14,882 nt of DNA from an uncultured Collinsella sp. (GCA_900545745.1 URAD01000033.1:1-14882); one strand, 5' to 3'. Shown: positions 7,279 through 14,322, counted from the first letter of the stretch. The notes: generated by a model from the letters alone, not told the origin. Numbers and translations are program-made.

Positions 7279-7409
7279 GCTCGCCGGGACGGGACGCGGG
7301 GTTTGGTCGATCGCGAGTTCCGCACGAGCCGGAGAGCACTTAATGTGCTCTCCGTGCGAGCAGGATTGTCCGAGCAGGCGACCAAACCCCGCGCCCCGTC
7401 CCGGCGAGC
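7279..7409 (-). repeat. Long palindrome with conserved core, copy B (after manA)
   Basis: The arms 7279-7309 and 7379-7409 are complementary at 30 of 31 positions (GCTCGCCGGGACGGGACGCG... on the left). The enclosed 69-base core (7310-7378) is the reverse complement of the core at 5081-5149 with two substitutions, and contains GGAGAGCAC-TTAAT-GTGCTCTCC. The arms do not match the arms of copy A beyond a G-rich pattern. Read in the direction of manA it has the same core orientation that copy A has relative to pcrA, and it starts 17 bases after the manA stop. Confidence 0.85.
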
Positions 7410-7426
7410 GCTTGGGGACCGGTGGC

Positions 7427-8359
7427 CTACAGGTGGCTGATGATCAGTTCCATCTTGCCTTCGAGGTCGATGGAGCTGACGGTGCTCGGGGCCAACAGGT
7501 GGCTTCCCTTGTGGACGGGGTCGCCGCAGACGGTGCCTTCGCCGTCGATGACCGACAGGCACATGAAGGGCCAGCGCTGGTCGAGGGTCTTGCTGCCGTT
7601 GACGCGCACGCGATCGACGGTGTAGCAGGGGTTGGACTCGAGCTCGGTCACGCCGTCCACCTCGGGCGCGGTCACCGTGCCGTCGGTCGGAGCCTGAGCA
7701 TCAAAGTCGATGCAGTCGAGGCTCTGCTCAATGTGCAGCGGGCGCAGGTTGCCGTCAGTGCCGGGACGGTCGTAGTCGTACAGACGATACGTCACGTCGC
7801 TCGACTGCTGCGTCTCCAAAATGAGCGTGCCGGTCTTGATGGCGTGCACGGTACCGGAATCAATCTGGAAAAAGTCGCCCTTGTGAATCGGCAACACGTT
7901 GAGCATGTCGTCCCAACGTCCTTCCTCGATCATTTGTGCGGCCTCGGCGCGGTCCTTGGCACGCTGGCCGACGATGATCGTGGCGTCGGGCTCGCAGTCC
8001 AGCACATACCAACACTCGGTTTTGCCCAGGCTACCGTTCTCGTGCTCGGCAGCGTACTCGTCGTTGGGATGAATCTGGATCGAAAGGTCGTCCTTGGCGT
8101 CCAGAATCTTAATGAGCAGCGGGAACTCCTTGCCCTCGCAGTTGCCAAAGAGCTCGCGATGCTCGGCCCACAGCCACGACAGCGTGTGGCCGGCATACGG
8201 GCCCTCCGCAATCTGGCAGTCGCCGTTGGGGTGGGCCGAGATGGCCCAGCACTCACCGATGGGGCCATCGGGAATGTCGTAGCCAAATACGGTTTCGAGC
8301 TGGCGACCGCCCCAGATCTTCTCGTGGAAGATTGGCGTCAGTTTAATCAAATCGGACAT
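7427..8359 (-). CDS. manA: Mannose-6-phosphate isomerase, class I
   Basis: A cytoplasmic zinc enzyme that interconverts mannose 6-phosphate and fructose 6-phosphate. The 310-residue protein has the short bacterial form: LTPIFHEKIWGG at 8-18, LSIQIHPND (Q95, H97), GKTECWYVL (E115) and SGTVHAI (H172). These give the expected Gln, His, Glu and His zinc ligands of the cupin fold. I prefer the ATG at 8359, because GAGG lies 7 bases upstream of it. An ATG at 8365 is only 1 base from the same GAGG. It lies 73 bases downstream of gntR on the same strand, so the two are probably co-transcribed. Placement beside the beta-glycoside PTS operon suggests that a mannose-containing or mixed sugar may be used here. 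Family assignment is secure. Confidence 0.94.
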   Translation of the reverse strand: MSDLIKLTPIFHEKIWGGRQLETVFGYDIPDGPIGECWAISAHPNGDCQIAEGPYAGHTLSWLWAEHRELFGNCEGKEFPLLIKILDAKDDLSIQIHPNDEYAAEHENGSLGKTECWYVLDCEPDATIIVGQRAKDRAEAAQMIEEGRWDDMLNVLPIHKGDFFQIDSGTVHAIKTGTLILETQQSSDVTYRLYDYDRPGTDGNLRPLHIEQSLDCIDFDAQAPTDGTVTAPEVDGVTELESNPCYTVDRVRVNGSKTLDQRWPFMCLSVIDGEGTVCGDPVHKGSHLLAPSTVSSIDLEGKMELIISHL

Positions 8360-8380
8360 ATTCATACCTCATTGTGTTGC

Positions 8381-8418
8381 GCGGGCGCTGCGTAAAACTG
8401 TTCAAAACGAGCGCCCGC
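8381..8418. other. Stem-loop between gntR and manA
   Basis: GCGGGCGCT (8381-8389) and AGCGCCCGC (8410-8418) form a perfect 9-bp stem with a 20-base A-rich loop. There is no T-run on the manA side, so it may be an RNA-processing or attenuation element within the gntR-manA message rather than a terminator. Confidence 0.5.
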
Positions 8419-8432
8419 ATGACTGCAAAAAC

Positions 8433-9152
8433 CTATGCCAACGTTACGTTGTGCAACTCAAAGCGGTCGCCAACGTTGCGCGAGACCGAATACTCAAAGG
8501 CGGCGCCGCTGTCCAAAAAGCCAATCTGGGTGAGCTCGAGCAGGGGAGAGCCAGGCTTGGTGTCCAGGCGCTCGGCTTCTTCCTCGGTTGCTGCCACGGC
8601 GCGAATGGTACGGTGGAAGCTCGAAATTTTCAGCCCGCATTGCTCGCGGATGAAATGGTAGACCGATCCGTACAGGTCCTTCTTTTTCAGCCCCGGAATC
8701 AGCTCGAGGGGCATGTAGGTGTACTCGATAACGATGGGCTTCCCATCGGCCTGACGCACGCGCACGACGTGATAGGCAAAGTCATCCTCGGCAATTCCCA
8801 GCTGGGCTGCGATGTCCGCTGGTGGATTAACAATCGAGAAATCGTAGACCACCGAGGTCACCTTTTCCCCGCGGTGCTCATACGAAAAGCCCTGGGCACG
8901 GTCGTTTTTGCCCTGGAAAAACGCCTGGCCGGGAAGTCCCGCCGTGTCCTTAACGTAGGTGCCCGATCCGCGCCGGCTGGTAATAAGACCTTCCTCGGTG
9001 ATTTGCTCGATAGCTCGTTTGACGGTGATTTTGGAAACGCTATAGAGCTCACAGAACTCAACGACGGTGGGAAGCTTGTCGCCCGGTTTAAGAGCGCCAT
9101 CCTCGATACTTCGACGAATATCTGCAGCTATCGCCTCGTATTTGGGAATCAT
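8433..9152 (-). CDS. GntR-family regulator, HutC subfamily (UTRA domain)
   Basis: A 239-residue DNA-binding repressor. Residues 1-70 form the GntR winged helix: IRRSIEDGALKPGDKLPTVV, then the helix-turn-helix around VSKITVKRAIEQITEEGLI, and the wing SRRGSGTYV. Residues ~85-235 are a UTRA effector domain, ending in a segment with GAAFEYSVSRNVGDRFEL. UTRA domains of this kind usually bind a sugar phosphate, which would release repression. The ATG at 9152 is preceded by AAGGAGG, fixing the start; a longer open frame to 9422 has no support. The gene is divergent from the GH1/PTS operon and upstream of manA. It most likely controls both, probably through the TTACTTTT words at 9183-9270. The ligand is not readable from sequence. 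Confidence 0.93.
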   Translation of the reverse strand: MIPKYEAIAADIRRSIEDGALKPGDKLPTVVEFCELYSVSKITVKRAIEQITEEGLITSRRGSGTYVKDTAGLPGQAFFQGKNDRAQGFSYEHRGEKVTSVVYDFSIVNPPADIAAQLGIAEDDFAYHVVRVRQADGKPIVIEYTYMPLELIPGLKKKDLYGSVYHFIREQCGLKISSFHRTIRAVAATEEEAERLDTKPGSPLLELTQIGFLDSGAAFEYSVSRNVGDRFELHNVTLA

Positions 9153-9174
9153 GGAACCTCCTTTCCGACATATA

Positions 9175-9203
9175 TGAATACAAAAAGTAAGTATAACCCT
9201 CAA
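9175..9203 (-). promoter_or_regulatory. Candidate gntR-manA promoter
   Basis: On the minus strand, TTGAGG (9203-9198) and TATTCA (9180-9175) are separated by 17 bases. One copy of TTACTTTT lies in the spacer, where a bound repressor would block RNA polymerase. The leader to the ATG at 9152 would be short. Confidence 0.4.
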
Positions 9204-9270
9204 CAGGGCATCCATATTACTTTTATCTAAGAAGTTCGAGAAAGAAAAAAGAAAAAGACGCTTTACTTTT
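9183..9270. promoter_or_regulatory. Three TTACTTTT words, candidate GntR operators
   Basis: The 8-base word TTACTTTT occurs at 9183-9190 (minus strand), 9217-9224 and 9263-9270 (plus strand). The first two form an inverted pair, and the third overlaps the -35 region of the operon promoter. The surrounding region is AT-rich. It lies between the regulator gene and its probable target. Confidence 0.45.
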
Positions 9271-9289
9271 AAAATTAGAGCGCTATAGT
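9262..9289 (+). promoter_or_regulatory. Candidate promoter of the GH1/PTS operon
   Basis: TTTACT (9262-9267) and TATAGT (9284-9289) lie 16 bases apart, each close to consensus. Transcription from here would include the long hairpin at 9333-9422 in a leader of roughly 160 bases before the GH1 start. Confidence 0.5.
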
Positions 9290-9332
9290 TTAAGCAACGA
9301 ACGGAATCCTTCCGCACAACAGGATCGACCGT

Positions 9333-9422
9333 TTGGGGACGGTTTTGTTTTGGCGGGTTGGATATCGGTATGGCCGGTGCGCGCCCGCGCCGGATAACCT
9401 GCCAAAGCAAACCCGTCTCCAA
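9333..9422. repeat. Long hairpin in the leader of the GH1/PTS operon
   Basis: The 27-base arms 9333-9359 and 9396-9422 pair with four mismatches or wobbles (left TTGGGGACGG, then TTTTGTTTTGGCGGGTT). CCGGTGCG-CGCC-CGCGCCGG (9374-9393) forms the tip. The arm sequence belongs to the same family as the single copy at 13276-13299. It is either a palindromic repeat that landed in the leader or an RNA structure affecting expression of the downstream operon. Confidence 0.7.
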
Positions 9423-9456
9423 CCGGAAGCTCTAGAACACGAAAGCGAGGACTTTG

Positions 9457-10857
9457 ATGGCACAGTATCAGCTGCCCAACGACTTCTTCTTTGGCGCTGC
9501 TATGTCCGGCCCGCAGACTGAGGGTCAGTGGAACCAGGGCGGCAAGCTCGAGAACCTGTGGGACACCTGGTCCATCCAGGATCTGGGTTCGTTCTACAAC
9601 CGCGTTGGCTCTTACGCCGGCAATGACTTTATGGCCAAGTACCAGGAAGACCTTCGCATTTTGAAGGACTTGGGTCTGGATACCTATCGCACTTCCATCC
9701 AGTGGAGCCGTCTGCTCGATGCCGACGGCAACCTCAACGAGGAAGGTGCCGCGTGGTATCACGAGTTGTTCCGCGCCTCTCGCGAAGCCGGCTTGGAGCC
9801 GTTTGTCAACTTGTACCACTTTGACATGCCCACCTACCTTTTTAACCGTGGCGGCTGGGAGAGCCGTGAGGTTGTCGAGGCTTACGCACATTACGCCGAC
9901 GTCGCCTTCCACGAGTTTGGCCAGGAGATCAAGTACTGGTTCACCTTTAACGAGCCCATCGTCGAGCCCGAGCAGCGCTATCAGGAGGGCGTGTGGTTCC
10001 CGCAGCTCCACGACTTTAGCCGCGCTCGCACCGTGCAGTATCACATCTCGCTGGCACATGCGCTGGCCGTGGCCAACTACCGTCGCGCCTATGACGAGGG
10101 CGCCGTTCGCAGCGATGCCAAGATCGGCATGATCAACTGCTTTACCCCGGTCTACACCAAGGAGAACCCCAGCGAGGCGGACCTCGAGGCCGTGCGTATG
10201 ACCAGCGGCATCAACAACCGCTGGTGGCTCGACCTCATTACCAAGGGCGAGCTTCCCGCCGACGTGCTCGACAGCCTGGCCGAGGGCGGCGTTAAGCTTC
10301 CGTTCCGTGCCGGCGACCAAGAGATTCTTAAGCAGGGTGTTGTCGACTGGCTCGGTTGCAACTACTACCACCCCACGCGCGTTCAGGCGCCGGCGAGCAA
10401 GATCGACCAGTACGGTCTGCCGCACTTTGCCGACGAGTACGTGTGGCCCGACGCCGTTATGAACGAGAGCCGCGGCTGGGAGATCTACCCGCAGGGCCTC
10501 TACGACTTTGGCATGGACTGCGCTAAGAACTACCCCGATCTTGAGTGGTTCGTTTCCGAGAACGGCATCGGCATCATGGACGAATACAAGAACCGAGACG
10601 CCGAAGGAACCATCCAGGATGACTACCGCGTCGACTTTGTACGCCAGCACCTGGAGTGGGTTGCCAAGGCAATTGCCGAGGGCGCCAAGTGTCGTGGATA
10701 CCATTATTGGGCCGTCATCGATAACTGGTCTTGGGCGAATGCCTTTAAGAACCGTTACGGTTTTGTCGAGGTCGACCTTATGGACGGCTACAAGCGCCGC
10801 CTTAAGAAGTCGGCAGCTTGGCTCAAGCAGGTCGCCACGACTCACGTGGTTGATTAG
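9457..10857 (+). CDS. GH1 6-phospho-beta-glycosidase (6-phospho-beta-glucosidase type)
   Basis: A cytoplasmic retaining glycosidase that splits PTS-imported, 6-phosphorylated beta-disaccharides into a sugar 6-phosphate and a free sugar. The 466-residue length is typical of GH1. The acid/base Glu is E166 in FTFNEP and the nucleophile is E368 in VSENGIG. NDFFFGAAMSGPQTEG at the N terminus corresponds to the conserved sugar-binding loop. The phosphate-binding loop is DNWSWANAFKNRYGF (422-436), with S425, K431 and Y434. A Ser-Trp start resembles the 6-phospho-beta-galactosidase LacG, but the Lys is one place earlier than in LacG. ATG at 9457 has GAGG at 9447-9450; a TTG just upstream is unlikely. 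It is the first gene of an operon with PTS EIIC, EIIB and EIIA. A glucosidase or galactosidase preference cannot be settled by eye. Confidence 0.9.
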   Translation: MAQYQLPNDFFFGAAMSGPQTEGQWNQGGKLENLWDTWSIQDLGSFYNRVGSYAGNDFMAKYQEDLRILKDLGLDTYRTSIQWSRLLDADGNLNEEGAAWYHELFRASREAGLEPFVNLYHFDMPTYLFNRGGWESREVVEAYAHYADVAFHEFGQEIKYWFTFNEPIVEPEQRYQEGVWFPQLHDFSRARTVQYHISLAHALAVANYRRAYDEGAVRSDAKIGMINCFTPVYTKENPSEADLEAVRMTSGINNRWWLDLITKGELPADVLDSLAEGGVKLPFRAGDQEILKQGVVDWLGCNYYHPTRVQAPASKIDQYGLPHFADEYVWPDAVMNESRGWEIYPQGLYDFGMDCAKNYPDLEWFVSENGIGIMDEYKNRDAEGTIQDDYRVDFVRQHLEWVAKAIAEGAKCRGYHYWAVIDNWSWANAFKNRYGFVEVDLMDGYKRRLKKSAAWLKQVATTHVVD

Positions 10858-10977
10858 CGAACGGGCGAACGCCCAGACCGCGCGCCGCTGCGCGCAACAC
10901 ATGGCACATCTGGTGGCAGAGGGCGACAGACCACCGTGCGCATAGGAAAAGGCCGGATTTGAAAGTTAGGAGCAATC

Positions 10978-12321
10978 ATGGCCAGTGACAACGGAAAGAG
11001 CTTCCTCGACAAGTTTGCCGAGGTCTCTGCGAAGGTGGGAAACCAGGTTCACCTGCGTTCCCTGCGTGACGCCTTCGCGACCATCACGCCGCTCTATATC
11101 CTTGCGGGTATCGCGGTTCTTATTAACAACGTCGTGTTCCCTCTGTTTCCGCTCGATGCGGCGGGCCTTGCCAACCTTCAGACGTGGGGTTCGGCAATTA
11201 CGCTGGGCACCCTCAACGTCTCTGCCATTATCTTGGCCGGATTGATTGGCTACAGCCTCGCTAAGAACAAGCGTTTCGATAACCCGCTCGCTTGCGTGGT
11301 CGTCGCTATCTCTGCTTTCGTCATCATGATGCCGCAGCAGATCACCGCCTCGCTTGCCGCCACGAGCCCGCTGCTCACCGACAAGATCACCTCCGCCGAG
11401 GTCACGGGCGCCCTTTCGACTGCCAACACCGGCACCAACGGTCTGTTCTCGGCTATTATCATCGCCCTGCTTTCCGTCTCGCTCTTCATCAAGATTTCTG
11501 GCGTCGAGAAGCTCAAGGTTAAGCTGGGCGAGGGCGTGCCTCCCGCGGTCTCCAACTCCTTCAACGTCATGATCCCGATGCTGCTCAACCTCGCGATCTT
11601 CGCTCTTGCCGCAGCCCTGCTCGCCGTGTGCGCCGGCACCGATCTGTGCACCATCATCTCCACGTGCATCTCCAACCCGCTCAAGAGCATCATGAACGCC
11701 GGTCCGTGGGCTGTTATCCTCATCTACACCCTTGCTAACCTGCTGTTCTGCGTCGGTATTCACCAGTCCACCATCTCTGGCGCTACCGTCGAGCCGATCC
11801 TGACCATGCTCATCGTCGACAACATGGCTACCTTTGCCGCCGGTGGCACCATCCAGCCCGATCACTACATGAACATGCAGATCGTTAACAGCTTCGCCCT
11901 CATCGGCGGCTCGGGCTGCACCCTCATGCTTCTGCTCGACACGCTCCTGTTCTCCAAGAACAAGGCTTCCGAGACCGTTTCCAAGATGGCTATCCTGCCT
12001 GGTCTGTTCAACATCAACGAGCCGGTTATCTACGGTTACCCCATCGTGTACAACCTGCCGCTCATGATCCCGTTCGTCCTTCTTCCCGATCTGTTCATCG
12101 GCATCACCTATGGCCTTACCTGCGCAGGCATCATCAGCCCCTGCATCGCCCAGGTGCCCTGGACCATGCCTCCCGTCATCAATGCCCTGCTCGCTACGGG
12201 CTTTGACTGGCGCGCCGGCGTGTGGCAGGCTCTCGAGATTGTCATTGGCATGGCCGTCTACCTGCCCTTTATGAAGATTTCCGAGAAGGCAATCGCCAAG
12301 CAGGAGGCTTTCGCCGAGTAG
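10978..12321 (+). CDS. PTS EIIC, lactose/cellobiose family
   Basis: The 447-residue membrane-embedded sugar channel of a phosphotransferase system, comparable to CelB/ChbC. A short cytoplasmic N terminus leads into about ten hydrophobic helices. Family marks are the conserved His in GIHQSTI (H262) and NINEPVIYGYPIVYN from residue 345, whose Glu (E348) contacts the sugar. TTAGGAG upstream of the ATG supports the start. The 120-base gap after the GH1 gene holds only small GC-rich stems (such as GGGC-GAAC-GCCC) and no clear terminator, so the genes are probably co-transcribed. EIIB and EIIA are encoded separately downstream, which is the usual lactose/cellobiose-class arrangement with split subunits. 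Confidence 0.95.
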   Translation: MASDNGKSFLDKFAEVSAKVGNQVHLRSLRDAFATITPLYILAGIAVLINNVVFPLFPLDAAGLANLQTWGSAITLGTLNVSAIILAGLIGYSLAKNKRFDNPLACVVVAISAFVIMMPQQITASLAATSPLLTDKITSAEVTGALSTANTGTNGLFSAIIIALLSVSLFIKISGVEKLKVKLGEGVPPAVSNSFNVMIPMLLNLAIFALAAALLAVCAGTDLCTIISTCISNPLKSIMNAGPWAVILIYTLANLLFCVGIHQSTISGATVEPILTMLIVDNMATFAAGGTIQPDHYMNMQIVNSFALIGGSGCTLMLLLDTLLFSKNKASETVSKMAILPGLFNINEPVIYGYPIVYNLPLMIPFVLLPDLFIGITYGLTCAGIISPCIAQVPWTMPPVINALLATGFDWRAGVWQALEIVIGMAVYLPFMKISEKAIAKQEAFAE

Positions 12322-12349
12322 AACGCCTAACGTTCGTCCCTTTCACCTT

Positions 12350-12382
12350 TGCGGGCGCCGGTACGCGGTGCCGGTGCCCGCA
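12350..12382 (+). other. Stem-loop between EIIC and EIIB genes
   Basis: TGCGGGCGCCGGTA (12350-12363) pairs along its full length with TGCCGGTGCCCGCA (12369-12382), allowing two G-T pairs. There is no T-run after it. In a PTS operon such a stem can protect or partly end the upstream message so that EIIB and EIIA are made at a different level. Confidence 0.55.
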
Positions 12383-12482
12383 GCTCTCTCCCTTGTGTAA
12401 AGATGCAGGGGGGTGGGCACAATAGCCGCAAGGAATAAAACCAGTTGTCGTCTGCGCGCCGCGCAGTTATAAGGAGGAAACC

Positions 12483-12785
12483 ATGAAGAAGATCATGCTC
12501 TGCTGCAATGCCGGTATGTCCACGAGCCTGCTGGTCCAGAAGATGCAGGCCGAGGTTGCAAACCGTGGTCTGGATATTGAGGTCGAGGCTCGTCCCATGA
12601 ACGAGGCCCACGATCACCTGGACGAGTGCGACATGTTGCTGCTTGGTCCGCAGATCGGCTACACCAAGGGCGATTTTGAGAAGGAGGCCGCCGGCCGCTT
12701 CCCGGTCGAGGTCATCAACATGGTCGACTACGGCCGCATGAACGCTGCCGGCATCATCGACCACTGCGTCAGCGTGATGGGCTAG
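12483..12785 (+). CDS. PTS EIIB, lactose/cellobiose family
   Basis: The 100-residue cytoplasmic subunit that accepts phosphate from EIIA on a cysteine and passes it to the incoming sugar. The phosphocysteine loop is at the N terminus: KKIMLCCNAGMSTSLL, with C8 the expected active residue in CNAGMSTS. LLLGPQIGYTK further on is the typical second strand and loop of this family. AAGGAGG is placed ideally before the ATG. The EIIA start lies about 10 bases after its stop. Confidence 0.95.
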   Translation: MKKIMLCCNAGMSTSLLVQKMQAEVANRGLDIEVEARPMNEAHDHLDECDMLLLGPQIGYTKGDFEKEAAGRFPVEVINMVDYGRMNAAGIIDHCVSVMG

Positions 12786-12794
12786 GTGCTCTGC

Positions 12795-13127
12795 ATGGAG
12801 GATATGAACGAACTGCAGATGACCTGCTTTGAGATCATCAGCTACGTCGGTACCGCCAAGAGCATGTACATCAATGCCGTGCAAAAGGCCAAGGAGGGCG
12901 ATTTTGACGCCGCCGAGGAGCTTATCAAGCAGGGCGACGAGGCCTATAACGGTGGCCACGATGTTCACATGGGGCTTCTGAAGAAGGAGGCCAACGGCGA
13001 GCGTAACGGCGAGGCCCCGTTGATTTTGCTGCATGCCGAGGACCAGATGGCCGGCACCGAGACCATGCGCGTCATGGCGACGGAGCTCATCGAGGTTCAC
13101 AAGCAGCTGCAGGCACTTCAGGCCTAG
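12795..13127 (+). CDS. PTS EIIA, lactose/cellobiose family
   Basis: A 110-residue all-helical protein that takes phosphate from HPr on a histidine and hands it to EIIB; the family normally acts as a trimer. The active site is H80 in PLILLHAEDQM, matching the HA(Q/E)D motif of the family. AKSMYINAVQKAKEGDFDAA earlier is the conserved second helix. Possible starts are GTG 12786, ATG 12795 and ATG 12804. I chose 12795, which has a weak AGGTG about 6 bases upstream; the GGAGG before 12804 is too close to its ATG. A terminator follows, closing the operon. Confidence 0.93.
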   Translation: MEDMNELQMTCFEIISYVGTAKSMYINAVQKAKEGDFDAAEELIKQGDEAYNGGHDVHMGLLKKEANGERNGEAPLILLHAEDQMAGTETMRVMATELIEVHKQLQALQA

Positions 13128-13185
13128 TCGGCGTTATCGCCGCGACGGACCGTGCGGTCCAACAGACAACATAGTCCCTTTGACG

Positions 13186-13223
13186 GGCGCCGGGAGCCTC
13201 CGCCTCCCGGCGCCTTTATTTTT
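13186..13223 (+). terminator. Intrinsic terminator of the GH1/PTS operon
   Basis: GGCGCCGGGAG (13186-13196) and CTCCCGGCGCC (13204-13214) form a perfect 11-bp stem with a 7-base loop, followed by TTTATTTTT. A smaller stem, GGACC-GTGC-GGTCC, lies at 13147-13160. Confidence 0.9.
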
Positions 13224-13275
13224 GGGGATGGTCTTGCGCGGCCTGTTGGGCAGCCAATTGCGCTACCCCAGATAA

Positions 13276-13299
13276 AACCTGTCAAAACAAACCTGTCCC
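13276..13299 (-). repeat. Single copy of the repeat seen as arms at 9333-9422
   Basis: On the minus strand, GGGACAGG-TTTGTTTTGACAGG-TT differs from the arm at 9336-9359 at only a few positions. Here it stands alone without an inverted partner, just upstream of the glucokinase promoter region. Confidence 0.5.
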
Positions 13300-13302
13300 T
13301 TT

Positions 13303-13334
13303 TTGGTAGGTTTTTGCCTTGAGAGCGGTACCAT
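13303..13334 (+). promoter_or_regulatory. Weak candidate promoter for the glucokinase gene
   Basis: TTGGTA (13303-13308) and TACCAT (13329-13334) are 20 bases apart, which is wide. The same TACCATA word occurs at 14445-14451 before the pyrophosphatase gene, so it may be a -10 form common in this genome. Confidence 0.25.
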
Positions 13335-13368
13335 ACAGGCAATGTTTAAACGAGAAAGGTGGGCTCCC

Positions 13369-14322
13369 ATGGAACCTAAGCAGTACTACATCGGCATCGA
13401 CGTCGGCGGCACTTCGGTTAAGGAGGGCCTGTTCGACGAGGACGGCAACCTGCTTGCCAAGGCCAGCGTGCCCACGCCTCCTATCGTTGACGCTGCGGGC
13501 TTTGCCGCGGTGACCGAGGCTATCGACCAGGTGGTCGCCAAGGCACAGATTCCGCGTGCCTTTGTGGCGGGCATTGGCCTGGCCGTTCCGTGTCCCATCC
13601 CGGCGTCGGGCGATGCCAAGGTCAAGGCCAACATTGCCATTAACCTGCCCGAGCTGAGGGTCGCCATTCAGAAGCACTGCCCCGATGCGGTCGTTAAGTA
13701 TGAGAACGATGCCAACGCCGCTGCCATGGGCGAGGCCTGGCTCGGTTCTGCCAAGGGCGTGCAGAACGTCGTGATGGTCACCATCGGTACCGGCGTGGGC
13801 GGCGGCGTTATCGTTAACGGCGACGTGGTATCGGGCGTTGTGGGCGCCGGCGGCGAGATTGGCCACATGTGCCTGAACCCGGCTGAGGAGCGCACCTGCG
13901 GCTGCGGCGGCCATGGCCATCTGGAGCAGTATTCCAGCGCCACCGGCGTGGTGAGCAACTACCTTGCCGAGTGCGAGAAGGCGGGCGTCGAGCCCATCGA
14001 GCTCACCGGCCCCTCCGATTCCAAGGACGTGTTCCAGGCCTGCCGCGAGGGCGACAAGCTCGCGCTGGCCGCGGCCGATACCATGGCCGACTATCTCGGC
14101 CGTGCACTGGCGCTTATTGCCAACGTGGTTGATCCCGAGATGTTCCTCATCGGCGGCGGCGCGTCCGCTTCGGCCGATGTCTACCTCGATAAGGTTCGCG
14201 AGCACTTTAAGCAATACGCGCTTTCCGCCTCGCGCGAGACGCCCATTAAGGTCGCTTCGCTCGGAAACGACGCCGGCATCATCGGCGCTGCCTACGTAGC
14301 CCTGCGCGCCGCCGGTAAATAG
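13369..14322 (+). CDS. glk: ROK-family glucokinase
   Basis: A cytoplasmic kinase converting glucose and ATP to glucose 6-phosphate. The 317-residue length fits ROK glucokinases. Visible features are the ATP-binding motif GIDVGGTSVKEG (9-20), catalytic D114 in ENDANAAAMGE, TIGTGVGGGV, and GGEIGHM with H166. The zinc signature follows as TCGCGGHGHLEQ: C177 and C179 are present, but the usual third Cys (GCxE) is H184. A His can still bind zinc. There is no N-terminal winged helix, so it is an enzyme rather than a ROK repressor. The ATG at 13369 has AAAGGTGGG upstream. It is separated from the PTS operon by a strong terminator but would use the glucose released by the GH1 enzyme. Confidence 0.92.
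   Translation: MEPKQYYIGIDVGGTSVKEGLFDEDGNLLAKASVPTPPIVDAAGFAAVTEAIDQVVAKAQIPRAFVAGIGLAVPCPIPASGDAKVKANIAINLPELRVAIQKHCPDAVVKYENDANAAAMGEAWLGSAKGVQNVVMVTIGTGVGGGVIVNGDVVSGVVGAGGEIGHMCLNPAEERTCGCGGHGHLEQYSSATGVVSNYLAECEKAGVEPIELTGPSDSKDVFQACREGDKLALAAADTMADYLGRALALIANVVDPEMFLIGGGASASADVYLDKVREHFKQYALSASRETPIKVASLGNDAGIIGAAYVALRAAGK

Noticed and set aside
5051..7409. Palindromes A and B read as a two-repeat CRISPR or as insertion-sequence ends
   Set aside because: Only two copies over 2 kb apart, in opposite strand orientation, with no spacers. No transposase gene lies between them and no target duplication was seen, so neither label is supported.
7202..8395. Plus-strand open frame over palindrome B and manA
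   Set aside because: It runs through the terminator, the palindrome and the antisense of manA, whose metal ligands are all intact on the other strand.
9290..9456. BglG/LicT-type antiterminator target in the operon leader
   Set aside because: The leader hairpin has no T-run, and the neighbouring regulator is GntR/UTRA, not an RNA-binding antiterminator. The arms also match a repeat found elsewhere in the window.
9283..10902. Long open frame on the minus strand opposite the GH1 gene
   Set aside because: It is the antisense shadow of a GC-rich gene with biased codons. The plus-strand frame encodes a clear GH1 enzyme with both catalytic glutamates.
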